Below are positions 12,960 through 24,241 of a DNA stretch of 64,000 nt, piece after piece. The notes beneath the pieces were generated by a model. That model worked only from the letters and a program-made list of their open reading frames with translations. It had not been told where the DNA came from and made no database searches. Origin of the DNA: Pseudoscleropodium purum (lineage: Eukaryota; Streptophyta; Bryopsida; Hypnales; Brachytheciaceae); the NCBI GenBank assembly GCA_963969395.1, contig OZ017796.1, forward strand, positions 37,190,243-37,254,242, in the 5' to 3' direction. Within the stretch, counting starts at the first letter, position 1. Each line of letters begins with the position of its first letter. The position numbers and the translations under genes are program-made.

Positions 12960-15450
12960 ATTGACAAAGTAAGATAGTCTAAATTGATTTAATTTAGCAT
13001 TGTGACATGGCATGGTGCATGGGCATTACCAAAATTGTAAAAAAAGATGAATGGAAATCAATTGTTTTGGCATTGTAAAACACTTTTGTAAATTCTTTCA
13101 TAAGTTGTAGATTCCAATAGGTGGTAATTGCAATATTTTATTTTATTTTTGCAAATGGATGTGCAATGCATAAATATTGAATGGATGATATTGCGGATTG
13201 TATAATATTATAAATTTATAAATTTTTTGATTAAAAATTAACAAAGCATTGTAGACATCACTAAGCAGTACTAATAAGTTTCACTTGAATATGATTTAAT
13301 CTATTCATATATTAAAAGAATATACACATATTGTAAATTTTGCAAGAAATATGAATATTTTGCAATCCACACTATATTTGTAATTCAAAAACTCTTGAAA
13401 TTTATAATAATTGGAATGTTTGGTGATATAGAAATTTCAAACATGAATAGTCTCCTTGCTTATCTTAGAAAAAGTCACACACAAAGACTTTTGGTCAAGC
13501 TTAAAAAACCCATCATGTACCAATGTGGCATTTCAAAAAAAGTAGAGATTGAGACTCAAACTCTCCAACAACTGAAGACCACACTCCACCATTGGAGACT
13601 GAGTTGTTTGAAGGTTCAAAGTTGGTAGATGACTTTGATTGGTGTGGACTTAGTTTGGAGAAGTGGCGATTCATCTTCCTCTTACTAATCAATGAATTGA
13701 AAAATATAGAGTTTCAAAGTACCACCACATTGACCTTCTATTTTAGTGTTGGAAACACTTAATGTTGCACATGTTTGCATTCTAAACTATTCTCAACTCC
13801 ATACTATTAAAGACAGTTCACCAATACCTATGGCAAGCTTAATTTATGGATAGCAACCTACTCAAACTTTGTCTCATTCAAAGTACACTCAACTTAAAAT
13901 TTGCCAATACAAGGCTTCCTATATATCCTTTGTATTCCTTTGTAGCGCAAAGCCAATAACATCCGTGATCAATTTATTTTGATGACTATGTATGATCTCG
14001 CTGAAAAGGTGGTGACAATGTGCTGTATCAATTAATAAAGTGACTTGTAAAAAAGTATGCAGCATGTTCTTGGTGATGGTTGATATAAAATTGTTGATGA
14101 AGTGAATTTCATTAAAATGGCAGCATTCTAGAACTTTGGTGGTTTTACATCCTAGATGTTTAAACCAAGTGTTCTAAAAGTGGCATATTTCATATAACAT
14201 TTTAATGAAATCCTAATCTGATTACAATTTTGTTCTTGGAATTGAAACAGTGACATCCTGCTGCACAATAAGCTTAGAATGGGCTTGACCCAATCAAAAA
14301 CTCGTGTCCAGAAATTTTAAGTTGAGTACGGATTTGCCGGCCCAGGAATGGGTCATACACATGTGCTCAAAGCTCAAAAAGCTCAAAGAAAACTGGGACC
14401 AGTAATCCAGTAACTTGTACATCTGAGGTTGCAGACAATATGATGAGAAGAGGAAGTGTCAAGCCAGAGGCTCAGCCTGTTTGTGTAGCACGTTCATACT
14501 TTTCAAGTACGAGATTAAACCTTCTAGGGGATTGTATATATAGCATTATATTTTACTTTTTAGAATACAATTTATGTATTAAAATATGCTAAGACATACA
14601 TCATTGGATTAAAAATTCAACAATTAACACACTTCATCTCGGTGTCATTCTAGTATCTATGCTTTATCATGCTAAAAAATAACACTATATAAGTAGAAAA
14701 TACATGGTCATTTTGCAACTTGTCATATGTGTGGGAGGTGCAGTAATGGTCGACATTGGATGTGCCATGTGTCATTAGATTCATCTATTATGTTCAATCT
14801 AGACATATATAAGATCTTCATTTTTACAATTTTTTCTTTTCTTTTCAACGCTACATGATTTAATTTAGAACCTTGCACAAAATCCATGAAGTGCAAAGTG
14901 ATCACACAAGGCAGAAATTTCTTTCTCGTGGCAATGTATTTATAAGTAATCCATTCATTTCTTGTAGCTCCCACAAGAAACTCTTGAAAACATTCATAAT
15001 CAACCCATTGGACACCATGATTTTTAGGGGGTCATCATTCGAAAGAAATTGAAACCACAAAGAGGTCATCCCTATACTTCATTCCTTATATTTCCTACAT
15101 TATGTCATTCTCCAAGTTCTCCACAATTGTTGTTCAGTCATCATCTTCAAATTCTAAGATTGTGTAGACTTTAGAGGCTTTGTGTATTTCAATTTTTTGG
15201 ATTAAGAAGCATGTTTTATGCCACTAGAAGAGCTCTCACTAGTTGAAGGATGTTCCAAATGTATAATATATAATAAATTTGAAGAAAAAATGCTCTCATA
15301 ATCTATATTCTAAGTTTTCATAGTAAAATCTTTAGCAATAGATTTTGGAGGCTTTGTATCTTCTCAAATTTTGAAATTCAATGTTTATTTTATATCATTA
15401 GAATTTAGAAGTACATTTTGGAGACCTTCCCAACAATATATTACAATTAC
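12960..15450. repeat. Dispersed repeat R1, second copy
   Basis: Co-linear with 2270-5640 but shorter. At 14101-14213 it is interrupted by a MITE that is absent from the equivalent place near 3565, so the first copy shows the empty site. All reading frames are broken. Confidence 0.55.
14101..14213. mobile_element. Short MITE nested in R1
   Basis: It begins AGTGAATTTCATTAAAATGG and ends CATTTTAATGAAATCC, near-complementary ends of about 16 bp with TIRs of the family at 16529-16835. The first R1 copy lacks it (around 3565). No clean target duplication is visible. Confidence 0.6.
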
Positions 15451-15700
15451 CCTTTAAGCGCTCAATGCATGTTTGCTAAAATTCAGACCCTTCTCAATTC
15501 ATTTCAATCAAACTATCACTTAGAAAGAGATCCACATAAATTGACCGTACCAATTGGTAGTGGAAATAGGCTTGGAGCTTCCAAAAAAGGTATACATCCT
15601 TTTGACTGTATAGTTGGAAAGATTAGAATAGTCAAAAAAAAAAATCTTTCAATTATGAGAGGACATATTTGAAGCACTTGGGATCAATTTTTCTTCATCT

Positions 15701-16958
15701 ATTAACCCCTAAAGTTCCATGACTACGTTTTCACCCATAAAGTTCAAAAATGTTATTTTTAGTACTAATAGCAAATTTTTGAAGAATTTTTTCTTGACAT
15801 ATGTAACTGTAGGATCTTGTATTATGTAGTATCAAAAACATGTGGTAAAAATTATAGACATTTCCATTGCATGGATTGCAAGATATAAACATTCAAATTC
15901 ACTAAAATTGTTTTTTTTACCTTGCGAAAAGCTAGGCAGCTACACTTCACAAGCTCACTTTTCAATCGAAAAATGATCAAAATGATGGTGCTTCTTTAGA
16001 TTTGTTTTCCTAAACAAGTTGGCCACATGCTTGCAAAATTTCAGATCATTTGAAATTGTACAACATATAGGAAAAAAATAGTAAGTAGGTAGTAGTAGAC
16101 AATGATTTAGAATACTAAATTATTAAGAATTAGAATATGGAATTGAAAATTGACAATCTCAATGGTTGAAATATTGTAATAAAAAATCTACATCTTGGAG
16201 TTTTATTTTTTTTTCAAAATTATTGGAAATTGGCTAAGATAAAGGATTTCAAAGTTTATTTTAGAATAGGGAAGCCATAATTGCTTGCAAACAAAAAATT
16301 CTCATAAATTTTGACTTGTTGATTAAAATGGAATGATTCAAAGCTTTCTTTGTATATGCAAGTCTAGAAAACCAATTTCAAATTTTGGTTTTTGAAAAAA
16401 GTGATTTTTTCAAATTTGCCCAAATTGCCTAGTTACAAAAAAAAAAGTAACATATTAGGGCATTAGGCTATAACTTTTGACTCCTATTTCCAAATATCAT
16501 GAAATTTGTTGTATATGAAAGATATTATAGTGAATTTTGTTAAAATGGCGGTATTCTATATGCCATTTTCACACCTTGACATCTAGGACAGGTATACATT
16601 GCTAACATCTAGGTTACTTTTAGATTTCAGAAATCTATGATTGACATAGATATTACATCGAGCAGTTTGAAAAATCTAAGATTGGTATAGATTTCAAATA
16701 TCTAGAAGAGTTGTAGGTTTCAAAAATCTATTACTAGTGTAGATCCTAGTACAAAAAAAAACGGTTTAGATTGCGCGGTTTGAACTGCCACAAGTGCCAA
16801 ATTAATGGAATACTGCCATTTTAACAAAATTTGCCATTATTCCTCATCCACACCTTCATTTAAAATTTTAGCCTTAATTATGCAAATTGGTAGTTACAAT
16901 GACCTACCCAAAAAACCTATACAACCAAAAAACGTAGGCCGGTCCTTTAGGGGTTAAT
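15701..16958. mobile_element. TIR element, TTAACCCCTAAAG family, copy A
   Basis: The ends are perfect inverted repeats, ATTAACCCCTAAAG (15701-15714) and CTTTAGGGGTTAAT (16945-16958). The interior is homologous to 38518-39433 in the same orientation and to 42720-43662 in reverse. After subtracting the 307-bp nested MITE the length is about 950 bp, matching copy C. There is no transposase-like frame, so it is non-autonomous. The TSD is not clear, because TTA/TAA at the edges could be part of the TIR, so the superfamily is left open. Confidence 0.75.
16529..16835. mobile_element. MITE nested in TIR element A, with 5-bp target duplication
   Basis: The ends are AGTGAATTTTGTTAAAATGG and the complement of GGCAAATTTTGTTAAAATGG. 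They are followed by matching GCGGTATTC / GCAGTATTC, so the TIR is about 28 bp. ATTAT flanks both sides (16524-16528 and 16836-16840). Copy B of the host element shows the uninterrupted site around 39320. The interior repeats AGATTTCAAAAATCTA-like words. Non-coding. Confidence 0.75.
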
Positions 16959-17390
16959 CCCAAGAATGTTGGATTGTTGATGTGAAAATAAAACCATTTC
17001 AAGGTCTCTCATTTCGCAATGGACAAAAATTTCAACGAAGGATTTCTATTAATTGCACCATACCAACAAAGTAGATAGGTGGTGAGCTGAGTGAACAAAG
17101 CAATATAAGAAGAAGAGACATGCCTAGAGGGATCCTATTGAACAACATATGTGTTTTTGGTGATTTATCACAATAAAGTGGGCAATAAACCGACCTCAAA
17201 AAGGTCTTTGTGACAAGAGTATAGGAAATTTTGAGGTTTTCAATTTTACTACGTTTTACCAAATCCATCCTAGCTAAGTCAGAAGATTCACCAAATCTTT
17301 CTCAAAATATTATAGTAAACTACAAAATACAAAAAAAAAAAAAATAGTTAAAAATAGTATAAATTGGTGTCTTATCTTACAGACGATTGC

Positions 17391-17396
17391 CACGTG
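17391..17396. promoter_or_regulatory. G-box CACGTG, island 2
   Basis: CACGTG inside GCCACGTGCC, in the position equivalent to the box at 10269 and about 100 bp before the hairpin pair. An A/T-rich TATAAAT-like word lies near 17358. Function is inferred from motif only. Confidence 0.35.
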
Positions 17397-17490
17397 CCAT
17401 TGACATGGTTGAAAGGCAAAAATTTCCAGAATTTTTTTTTACAGGGAACGCACTGTTGTCTGTTGGTACGCGCCTGCCCAGTCGTGGGAT

Positions 17491-17536
17491 CGGAGAGACG
17501 GTCTTCCGTTTCTCCGGAGCCGACCTTCCTGTCGGT
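17491..17536 (+). ncRNA. Conserved tandem hairpin pair (candidate structured RNA), copy 2
   Basis: Hairpin 1 pairs CGGAGAGACGG (17491-17501) with CCGTTTCTCCG (17506-17516) across a 4-nt loop TCTT. All 11 positions pair if one G-U is allowed. Hairpin 2, GCCGACCTTCCTGTCGGT (17519-17536), is identical to the island 1 copy. The loop of hairpin 1 differs in length from island 1 while the stem is kept. Confidence 0.35.
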
Positions 17537-18068
17537 ACTAGCTAGCCAGCACATACAGGCTTTGTTTCTAGCTAAGTAAATGTATGTGATATGTATGAAT
17601 ATGCGGATATAAATATATATATACTGGACGTCCATCTAGCGGTGACCAGGAGATCGAAGATCCTTGATTCCTTCGATCGATCATGGCCAGGACAATCAAG
17701 AAGTTTCCCAGAACGATGATGATCGATTTGGATTGCACAAGGAATATAATTATGAACCCCCCGCGCGGGGTCGGTTCAGGGAATACTGCAAACTGGGAAA
17801 CAGTGGCATGGACTGTACTGTACATACATACTAGCTGCAGACTGGGAATATATATTCGTGTTGCAGGGTGTGTGTTTTCTGGAACCACATGCCACAAGCT
17901 CGCGCAATTCTGAAGGGGCGGAGTCTGAAAGGTTCCAACCTGTCAGAGCTGGCGATAAGACGCCCAGACAAACAAGAGTGATAAGTTGCAGTCCCTGTGG
18001 ATGGCATGCATGCGGCATGAGCAGTGCATCTCCAATTGAAGCCCTTGTAAGCAGTTAAGAGATCGAAA

Positions 18069-18245
18069 CGTCAACTACGTTGAATTGGTGATATTCGCAC
18101 ATCTCCAAAATTGTGACTTGTAGGCTCTTCACGAAGTTCTAATTTCAGGCCACAAGCTAGGACAGGTATAGGACAGGTATAGATTTGGGGTTCAGACCAC
18201 ACATCCTGAACTGCACCAAGGGAATGGAATAACGAAATTGATGTT
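18069..18245. mobile_element. MITE of the AATTTCRTTAAAATGGC family, diverged short copy
   Basis: Starts with an ACGTTGAATTGGTGATATTC-like end and finishes GGAATAACGAAATTGATG, imperfectly complementary. The interior has CAGGCCACAAGCTAGGACAGG as in the 12205-12530 copy, with a 10-bp ACAGGTATAG doubling. Boundaries are approximate. Confidence 0.45.
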
Positions 18246-18660
18246 TCCAGTTATTGGTCGCCATGAGTCCAATGCGAGCATTTTTCACTCAGGGATCGAA
18301 TAGCAGCTCGATCGATCGCTGAGCATCAATTTCGTTAATTTAAATTCGGCGGAATTCCACGACTTTCGCTTGTTTCAATTCAGAGTACGAGGGTACGGTC
18401 TGGATAAAAAACTCTCTGCAAGCCAGTCGTTTTTGAAGCTGTGTACGTTGGTGAATGATACAATCTTTGGCGCTCATGACAGAGTCACGTCAATTTATCA
18501 AACCTGATCGATGATGTGTAACATTCAAGACCTTCGCTTCGAAATTATTGGAGCCCTGTAAGTTGCTCCGGACCAAGCTTAATTTTACGCACTTCTCCTG
18601 CTCTTATTTACTGTTGGGTTCCAGAAACTTGAACCGCAGGGCTGGAGTGGAGGATGAATA

Positions 18661-21600
18661 TGAATTTCTTCATTTTCTTGCCTGGATCCGGAGTCTAGAA
18701 ATGGCAGTTTTGAGTGGTTTTTGAGCAGCCGGACACAGATTTTTTTTCTCTTGTTTTGATTTGATATAATTACCACATCGTATTTCACTTGTTGTGAGGG
18801 ATTGTTTTACTTTTCATGTATGCATTTCTTCTTGATCGATCTTTGAATGATAAATTTTCATTCGGAAATTTATGATTCTTTTATATGTGTTTGACTTAAC
18901 AATTAATATTTGTATTCGTCCCTTATCTCTTCCAGGATTTCTTCTTAATCTTTGTAGCCCAAAAATGTGTTTTTCATTTTCCAAGAAAAGTTTAAGCTTT
19001 CAATATGTCTTGAACTGTGTCTTAGGTTGAAAAAAATGTTTTCTCAATTATGTTGTTTTGATTTGAACTCATTCGTTTCGGTCATTCATTTAAAAATTGT
19101 TAGTAATCAAGAAAATTTGTGCTCAATTATCTGATAAGTTTTAAGCCTAGAACATCCGGTTGGTCACCACGGAAATCATGTGTTGGATACCGTGTGAATC
19201 CAATTTGCTACAAAAAAAACAAAAAATAATAAATAAAACAAAAAAAAACAAAAACAAAAAACAAAAACAAAAAAAACAAAAACAAAAACAAAAACAAAAA
19301 CAAAAAAACAAAAACAAAAAACAAAAAAACAAAAAAACACTCATCGGAGGTCAAACTATTGTGCAAGATCTTCTCTTTTTGACACACAAAATTCCAAGAA
19401 TGAACATTTACAAGGACAAACTGACTTCAATTTTTTAATGCATTATGCAGCAGTTCATGGAAGATCACTTCGTCGTATGGGGGTGCCTTCAAGGAATGAT
19501 AGTTCTAGCTTCGGTAAAGCAGTCTGAGTGAACCTGATTTTCCTCTGCACTTTCTTTTGGGAAGTCGGGAAGATTTTTTTAAAAGTGATCATAGATTCAA
19601 AGTAAGAAGGAAAAAGAGAACTTTCTGAGTCAGTATACATGCAAAAAGGGCAATTTTTGTTCTTTTCAGAAAAGCTCTTTGTCAATCTACATCATTGATT
19701 TCTAGTAGATAGCTTTTTTAAATTCTAAATTCCAAAGTGGCCAAAGTGGCTCAGATGATTTTTGAAAACATTAAAAAACTAATCTAGACATAGATTTGGG
19801 AAGTAGTCAGATTGACTCCTAAAGTCCCAACGCCTTCTTCTCATCAACATACATTTAAAACTCACATTTCTATTGTTAAGAGAAGAAAAAATTTTAATTT
19901 TTCTTTTTGCATATCTAATTACACGATCTTGCATTAAACAATTATGTATAAGAATGTGAGAAAGAAATTTCATAATCTTGGGCACATAGATTAGAAGATG
20001 TTTATGTTTAAAGTGAAATAAATGAGTTTTTTGTGGTACTTTGAGTGAGTAGATTATAATTATAAGACTTTAAATTTTCTTAACTCAAAATTTTTCACTA
20101 TAGATTTTGAATTGAAAATTGTGATGTTTAAGAAATGAGTTAAAAGTCTAAGGTAAAATATTCAAACAAAAAACCTTAATTTTCATCCTCTAAAAAATTT
20201 GTCAAATAGAAGTAGGTAGAAGATTGAATTTCTAGAAGGAAAATCTAATTCATTAATAGTTTGAAGATAGAATTGAAATATATAGTTAATTCCAATAGGA
20301 AGATTATTCTAATAACCACACTAAACCTAATAGAACTTTTTTTTAATGAAATTGTGAAAATTGAGTTAAAAAAAACAAGTCTAACACACTATATTCTCAA
20401 GAAGATGCTCTTATTGCCTACAAAATAAGAAGCTCCCTAACTTTCACATCACTAATCCAAATGGAATGAATTAGTGTCTTACATGTAGGCAAAAATGTAA
20501 TCTATGAGAAAAATAAAATATTTATTTCAAGAATTCTTTTTTGTTAATGTCCAATCTTAAGCATTTTGAACAAATAGGATGGTATAGCCACATAGTTTGT
20601 GCTCTTGGGTACTGATTGAAAGAAAAATTATATTTTAAAAAAGATAATTTATTTTCCTATCTTAATTTTTTTAAATTATGCTAAACATTGAGATCATAGA
20701 AGCCTACCACAACCTTCAAAATTATCACCAAGGAGATGCTTGGGACTTTAGCAGTTAACTACCTTAGTTATATTTAGTAAAAATGTTATTGCTACAAAAA
20801 CACCCTTCTTAGAGATTGAGACAAGGACATAGTACAATTTGTCCTTATTGAAATCACCCCTTAGGATAATTAATGTTTGGGTCATCTAATCTTATTGAAA
20901 TCACCCCTTCAACTTTGTTGGATTTAGCGCATACTTTTGATTGAACCTTACTTTGTGTCTAATTAAGGTAGAAAGAAAATCAATGTCCTTCTTATTGTTT
21001 TAAATTTTAAACATCATGTTTTTGCAATATTTTAGTCAATTCATTCCAAAAAAAAAATTATAAATAGTCAAAGCAAAAACATGTTACTTTACATTATAGA
21101 AAATAGGGAGATGGAGGACTATTTTTGTCCATTTTAATGCTGTAGTAGCTTTATTTATTTTCCATGCTACTTAAATGATAATTCAACACTAACATTCAAG
21201 ATTGTAGAAATATGAAGAAATCTTTTGACATGTGTATAGATTTCATACCTATAGTCATTCAATTTATGAAATCAACATTTTTCAACTCAATATCGACTTT
21301 TTCTAAGGTTTTGAATCTTTTCAATTCTGTAATTGAACTCAAATATAGATTTATTACACTAAGATGACAAAGAGGGAAATTTGTTGTATTTGAAAATTGA
21401 GTACAAATTTCATTAAAGTAAGACAAGAAAGACTAGAATTAGATGCAAAATAGGATTACAACTAGGACTTTGAAAAATGAATGGCCCTTATGCCATATAT
21501 ATAACTTTCATATTTTTTTTTCACTCAATACAAGAAATTCATTTGTCATTTTCTAACCCAATTTCCACCTTTTCTACCCTTATTTCACACTCAAACTATT

Positions 21601-22279
21601 TATATTTGACAATTGAGTACAATTTTAATTACACTAGCATAATAATGATTAAAATGAGATGTTGTAGTATTTCTTGCAATCTTAAAAGTTTGATTAGAAA
21701 TTGAGTGAACTTATTACCAAGTATATAAACCTAGGGACCACTCCGTTCATTCTGTCCTCAAAATTGTCAATCCTCAATCAAGTTGCGACCCTGTCCACCC
21801 CCATTAAACTTAGAGACTGTTTGTGTTAGACAACAAAGTGCAATTCTCATTATATAAGGATGATAAAGAGTGAAATTGGATGCAATAAGGTAGTTGAACG
21901 TGAAAGTGTTGTTTCTCTAATTCTATAGATGGAATGTCAAAGCATGGGTTAGAAGAAGTTTGTCTGTATCAATGCCTCATGTTGCCCCTACACTGCACCA
22001 CCCCAATGAGAGTTGAAGAATTCTTTAGAATAGCCAACAAAAGTGGAAACATTTCTTGCTTTCAAAATGACTCTTTCAAGAGAGAAGTCTAGATGTCAAC
22101 TTGCCACACATCAGAAGGTATCCTATATTTTCAACTTTAAAAATAATTTAAATTCTCTTAGGAGTGTTGGAAAATTATGAAATCACTACAGTAGTTACAT
22201 TTCTCTTTTAGGAGACATAATTTTTTTGAATCACTATTTGGACCACCTAGCAGCAAAAGTGACCACTTGCACGTGGACT
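18661..22279. other. AT-rich intergenic DNA
   Basis: No gene is seen. It contains an A-rich microsatellite at 19209-19338 and a degenerate ~100-bp repeated motif (GAGTACAAATTTCATTA-like) around 21390, 21610 and 21840. Short frames are low complexity. Confidence 0.5.
19209..19338. repeat. (AAAAAC)n microsatellite
   Basis: About 130 bp of AAAAAC/AAAAAAC units with an occasional AAAAT near the start. It opens artificial Lys/Gln/Asn frames on plus and Phe/Cys frames on minus, which are not genes. Confidence 0.95.
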
Positions 22280-23628
22280 GACGTGACTGGTGTTCAGTCC
22301 TTTTTGGAAGGTCCCAGTTGGTGTGCTTTGTGGCCGACCAATGTGGACCCGGGAATGCATAATGAGTGAAGCTGTTGCAATCCTCGTTGGTAGCATTTCC
22401 TGTCATTCTTGCCGTCGGTGCGGCTTGTTTTTTGTTGCCGACCTGAAGATATTTTGCCGCCCCATACGTCAGACTTTGTCTTCAGATTGGAACCCAATAG
22501 CTTCTGAGCTTGAGGTGGTTCAGATCTTGAGTAACTGCCGGATTTACACTCCTTTTTTTTACTTGTGTTTTGGTTGACGGTGTAAATCCATATGAATCGA
22601 TCGATTTCGCATATAGTGCACTCTTCTTGCGAGAATGGGCGCAGACCCAGATCGCGCGACTGCTTCTCATCAATAATTAATGTTCTGGCGTTCAGCTCGC
22701 GAAGACCAGATTCCTCCGAAGGTATGACACAGACATGAATTTAGCTACACTATGCATGATTTGCGGCTTCAGAATGAATTCAGTTGTGTCTGGTTTCGGA
22801 ATATCTGAAGGGACGCCGTAGCTAGGGTTTAGAAAAGGAGTGAGAATTTCGTTCCGAACGTGCCTTTGCACGTGTGGACTGCACCTGTAGTGACTTACTG
22901 ACTTACTAAATGCAACCTGATAACTTCAAATTCGAAAGGCGCGGCAGACCGTGCAGTGTCGGGTTGCAGTTGCCGGGTGCAGTGTCCGGTACCCTTTGCA
23001 GGGTGCATAGAGCATATCTTGCCCCATGGATTAGATTTGTGTAAGTCTGCCAATTTTCAGGGGCTGTCACAACCTCAGAGTGTACCATCGCATAGTGTTG
23101 GGCTATTGCCCGCACTCGTTGGGTCCCGATCCATTCCAGTGCGTTGGGTTCCTTTCATTGTGGAAGACCCTTTGTCGAGGGCCTCTCGATCGCTATACAT
23201 TCGGATTTCAAGGAATTCGAAATGCCAGTACTCCAGTTGCAATCACCAGCCCTAGACGATCACGATAAGGTGCGCGAATCCGTATTCTGATAGGAATCGA
23301 TCATCAACAGTCCGCGATAGCTCTGAAGCTGCAGTAAGTTTTAGAATGTGCTGCAAGAAGCTGAAGAACGTAGAAGTTCTCTAGTTGACTCTAGTAACGT
23401 CAATCAAAGTAATGTCAATTTCGTGAAATTGACGTTACTAGCAAATGGTTCCACTTGGACTTTCAGTTGCAGAGGATCGTTTGAGCTTCCGAGTAGCATA
23501 TTCAATTAGAAATTTAGAATAGTTGTGATCTTGTCATGCATTATCATTACCTGGTTTGTACATCCCATGTACGATTCCACTAGTGAATTGGCTCCAGACT
23601 GACCTGCAAATCGATTTGCAAGTCCACT
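22280..23628. other. GC-richer island 3
   Basis: The CpG and GC content exceed the surroundings. CACGTG occurs at 22269-22274 and 22869-22874. There is a 51-bp foldback at 23391-23441 whose arms CTAGTAACGTCAAT / ATTGACGTTACTAG are perfect complements. Open frames of up to 99 codons overlap on both strands with no recognisable domain. It could be promoter or exon remnant sequence, and I cannot name a gene. Confidence 0.4.
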
Positions 23629-23956
23629 CACTACAAGAGAATGTAGAGTTTTCAATACTTTTTGCAATGGTTTTGCAGTGCCTACGAATTTTGTTTCAAT
23701 GACTTTGCAATGGTCTAATATGAAGTCTATTGCACTGTGTTTGCAATGGTTCAGAATTTGCAACAATTTAGAAATATAATAGCATGGATTCAATGTCCAA
23801 TACTTTTATTTTGAATAAATCACAACTTAGCAACGGTTTCGCAATGAATTATTTCTTTTTCAAGATTCAAACTAAGTTCCGTTGGACATAATTCCATTGC
23901 AAAACCATTGCAAACGCCTTGCTATTGTGTTGCAATCACTGCTTTTTGTTGTAGTG
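23629..23956. mobile_element. CACTA MITE with 3-bp target duplication
   Basis: The 328-bp element begins CACTACAA and ends TTGTAGTG, flanked by ACT on both sides (23626-23628 and 23957-23959), the 3-bp duplication of the CACTA (En/Spm) superfamily. Subterminal repeats of TTGCAATGG occur several times toward the left end. Their complement (CCATTGCAA) and a diverged GCAACGG form cluster toward the right end, as expected for transposase-binding repeats. It has no coding capacity, so it is moved in trans. Confidence 0.85.
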
Positions 23957-24137
23957 ACTCAATCCTTTCATTGTGTGACTATGTATGTAGATGATGCAAG
24001 CTAGATTGATGGACATGAAGATGTTGAATCCTGATGCATGACTAAAGTCATGTAATTGATGTTACAAGGGCTATAATTTTGTGACAATATTGTGGTCCCA
24101 GACTATCACTTACGAAATATATATTTGAATTCTGCAG

Positions 24138-24241
24138 GTAGTTTGGAGCAGTCAATCAGGAAGGCTGCACTGGATCTGATCTGCTTGAAGCTGCAGCAGG
24201 GTTTGAGGGCAATGAAGGGTGATTGCAAGAAATGCTTGTAG
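24138..24241 (+). other. Exon-like relic (tentative)
   Basis: After TTCTGCAG (a 3' splice-site-like sequence ending 24137), about 100 bp stay open in two frames and are GC-richer than the surroundings. One frame ends in TAG at 24239-24241. An ATG frame near 23223 ending in AAGGTGCG resembles a first exon and donor, but the phases do not join cleanly and no domain is recognised. Treat as a hint only. Confidence 0.15.

Larger units (their letters stand above)
17391..18660. other. GC-richer island 2, paralogue of island 1
   Basis: Shares the ordered blocks described for 10267-11460, including a 26-bp identical stretch spanning the end of hairpin 1 and all of hairpin 2 (ends 17536) and a 20-bp identical block at 18531-18550. 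It carries a MITE at 18069-18245. Short frames exist on both strands, none conserved with island 1. I do not call a protein-coding gene. Confidence 0.6.

Noticed and set aside
19147..19438. Lys/Gln-rich plus-strand and Phe/Cys-rich minus-strand frames
   Set aside because: Both are translations of the AAAAAC microsatellite.
22956..23255. 99-codon frame in GC-richer island 3 as a gene
   Set aside because: An overlapping minus-strand frame is equally open and no motif is recognised. GC-rich DNA with few stops gives such frames by chance.
23223..24241. Two-exon gene with a CACTA MITE in its intron
   Set aside because: The splice phases that keep the second segment open do not fit the first, and neither part resembles a known protein. 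Kept only as a low-confidence relic.
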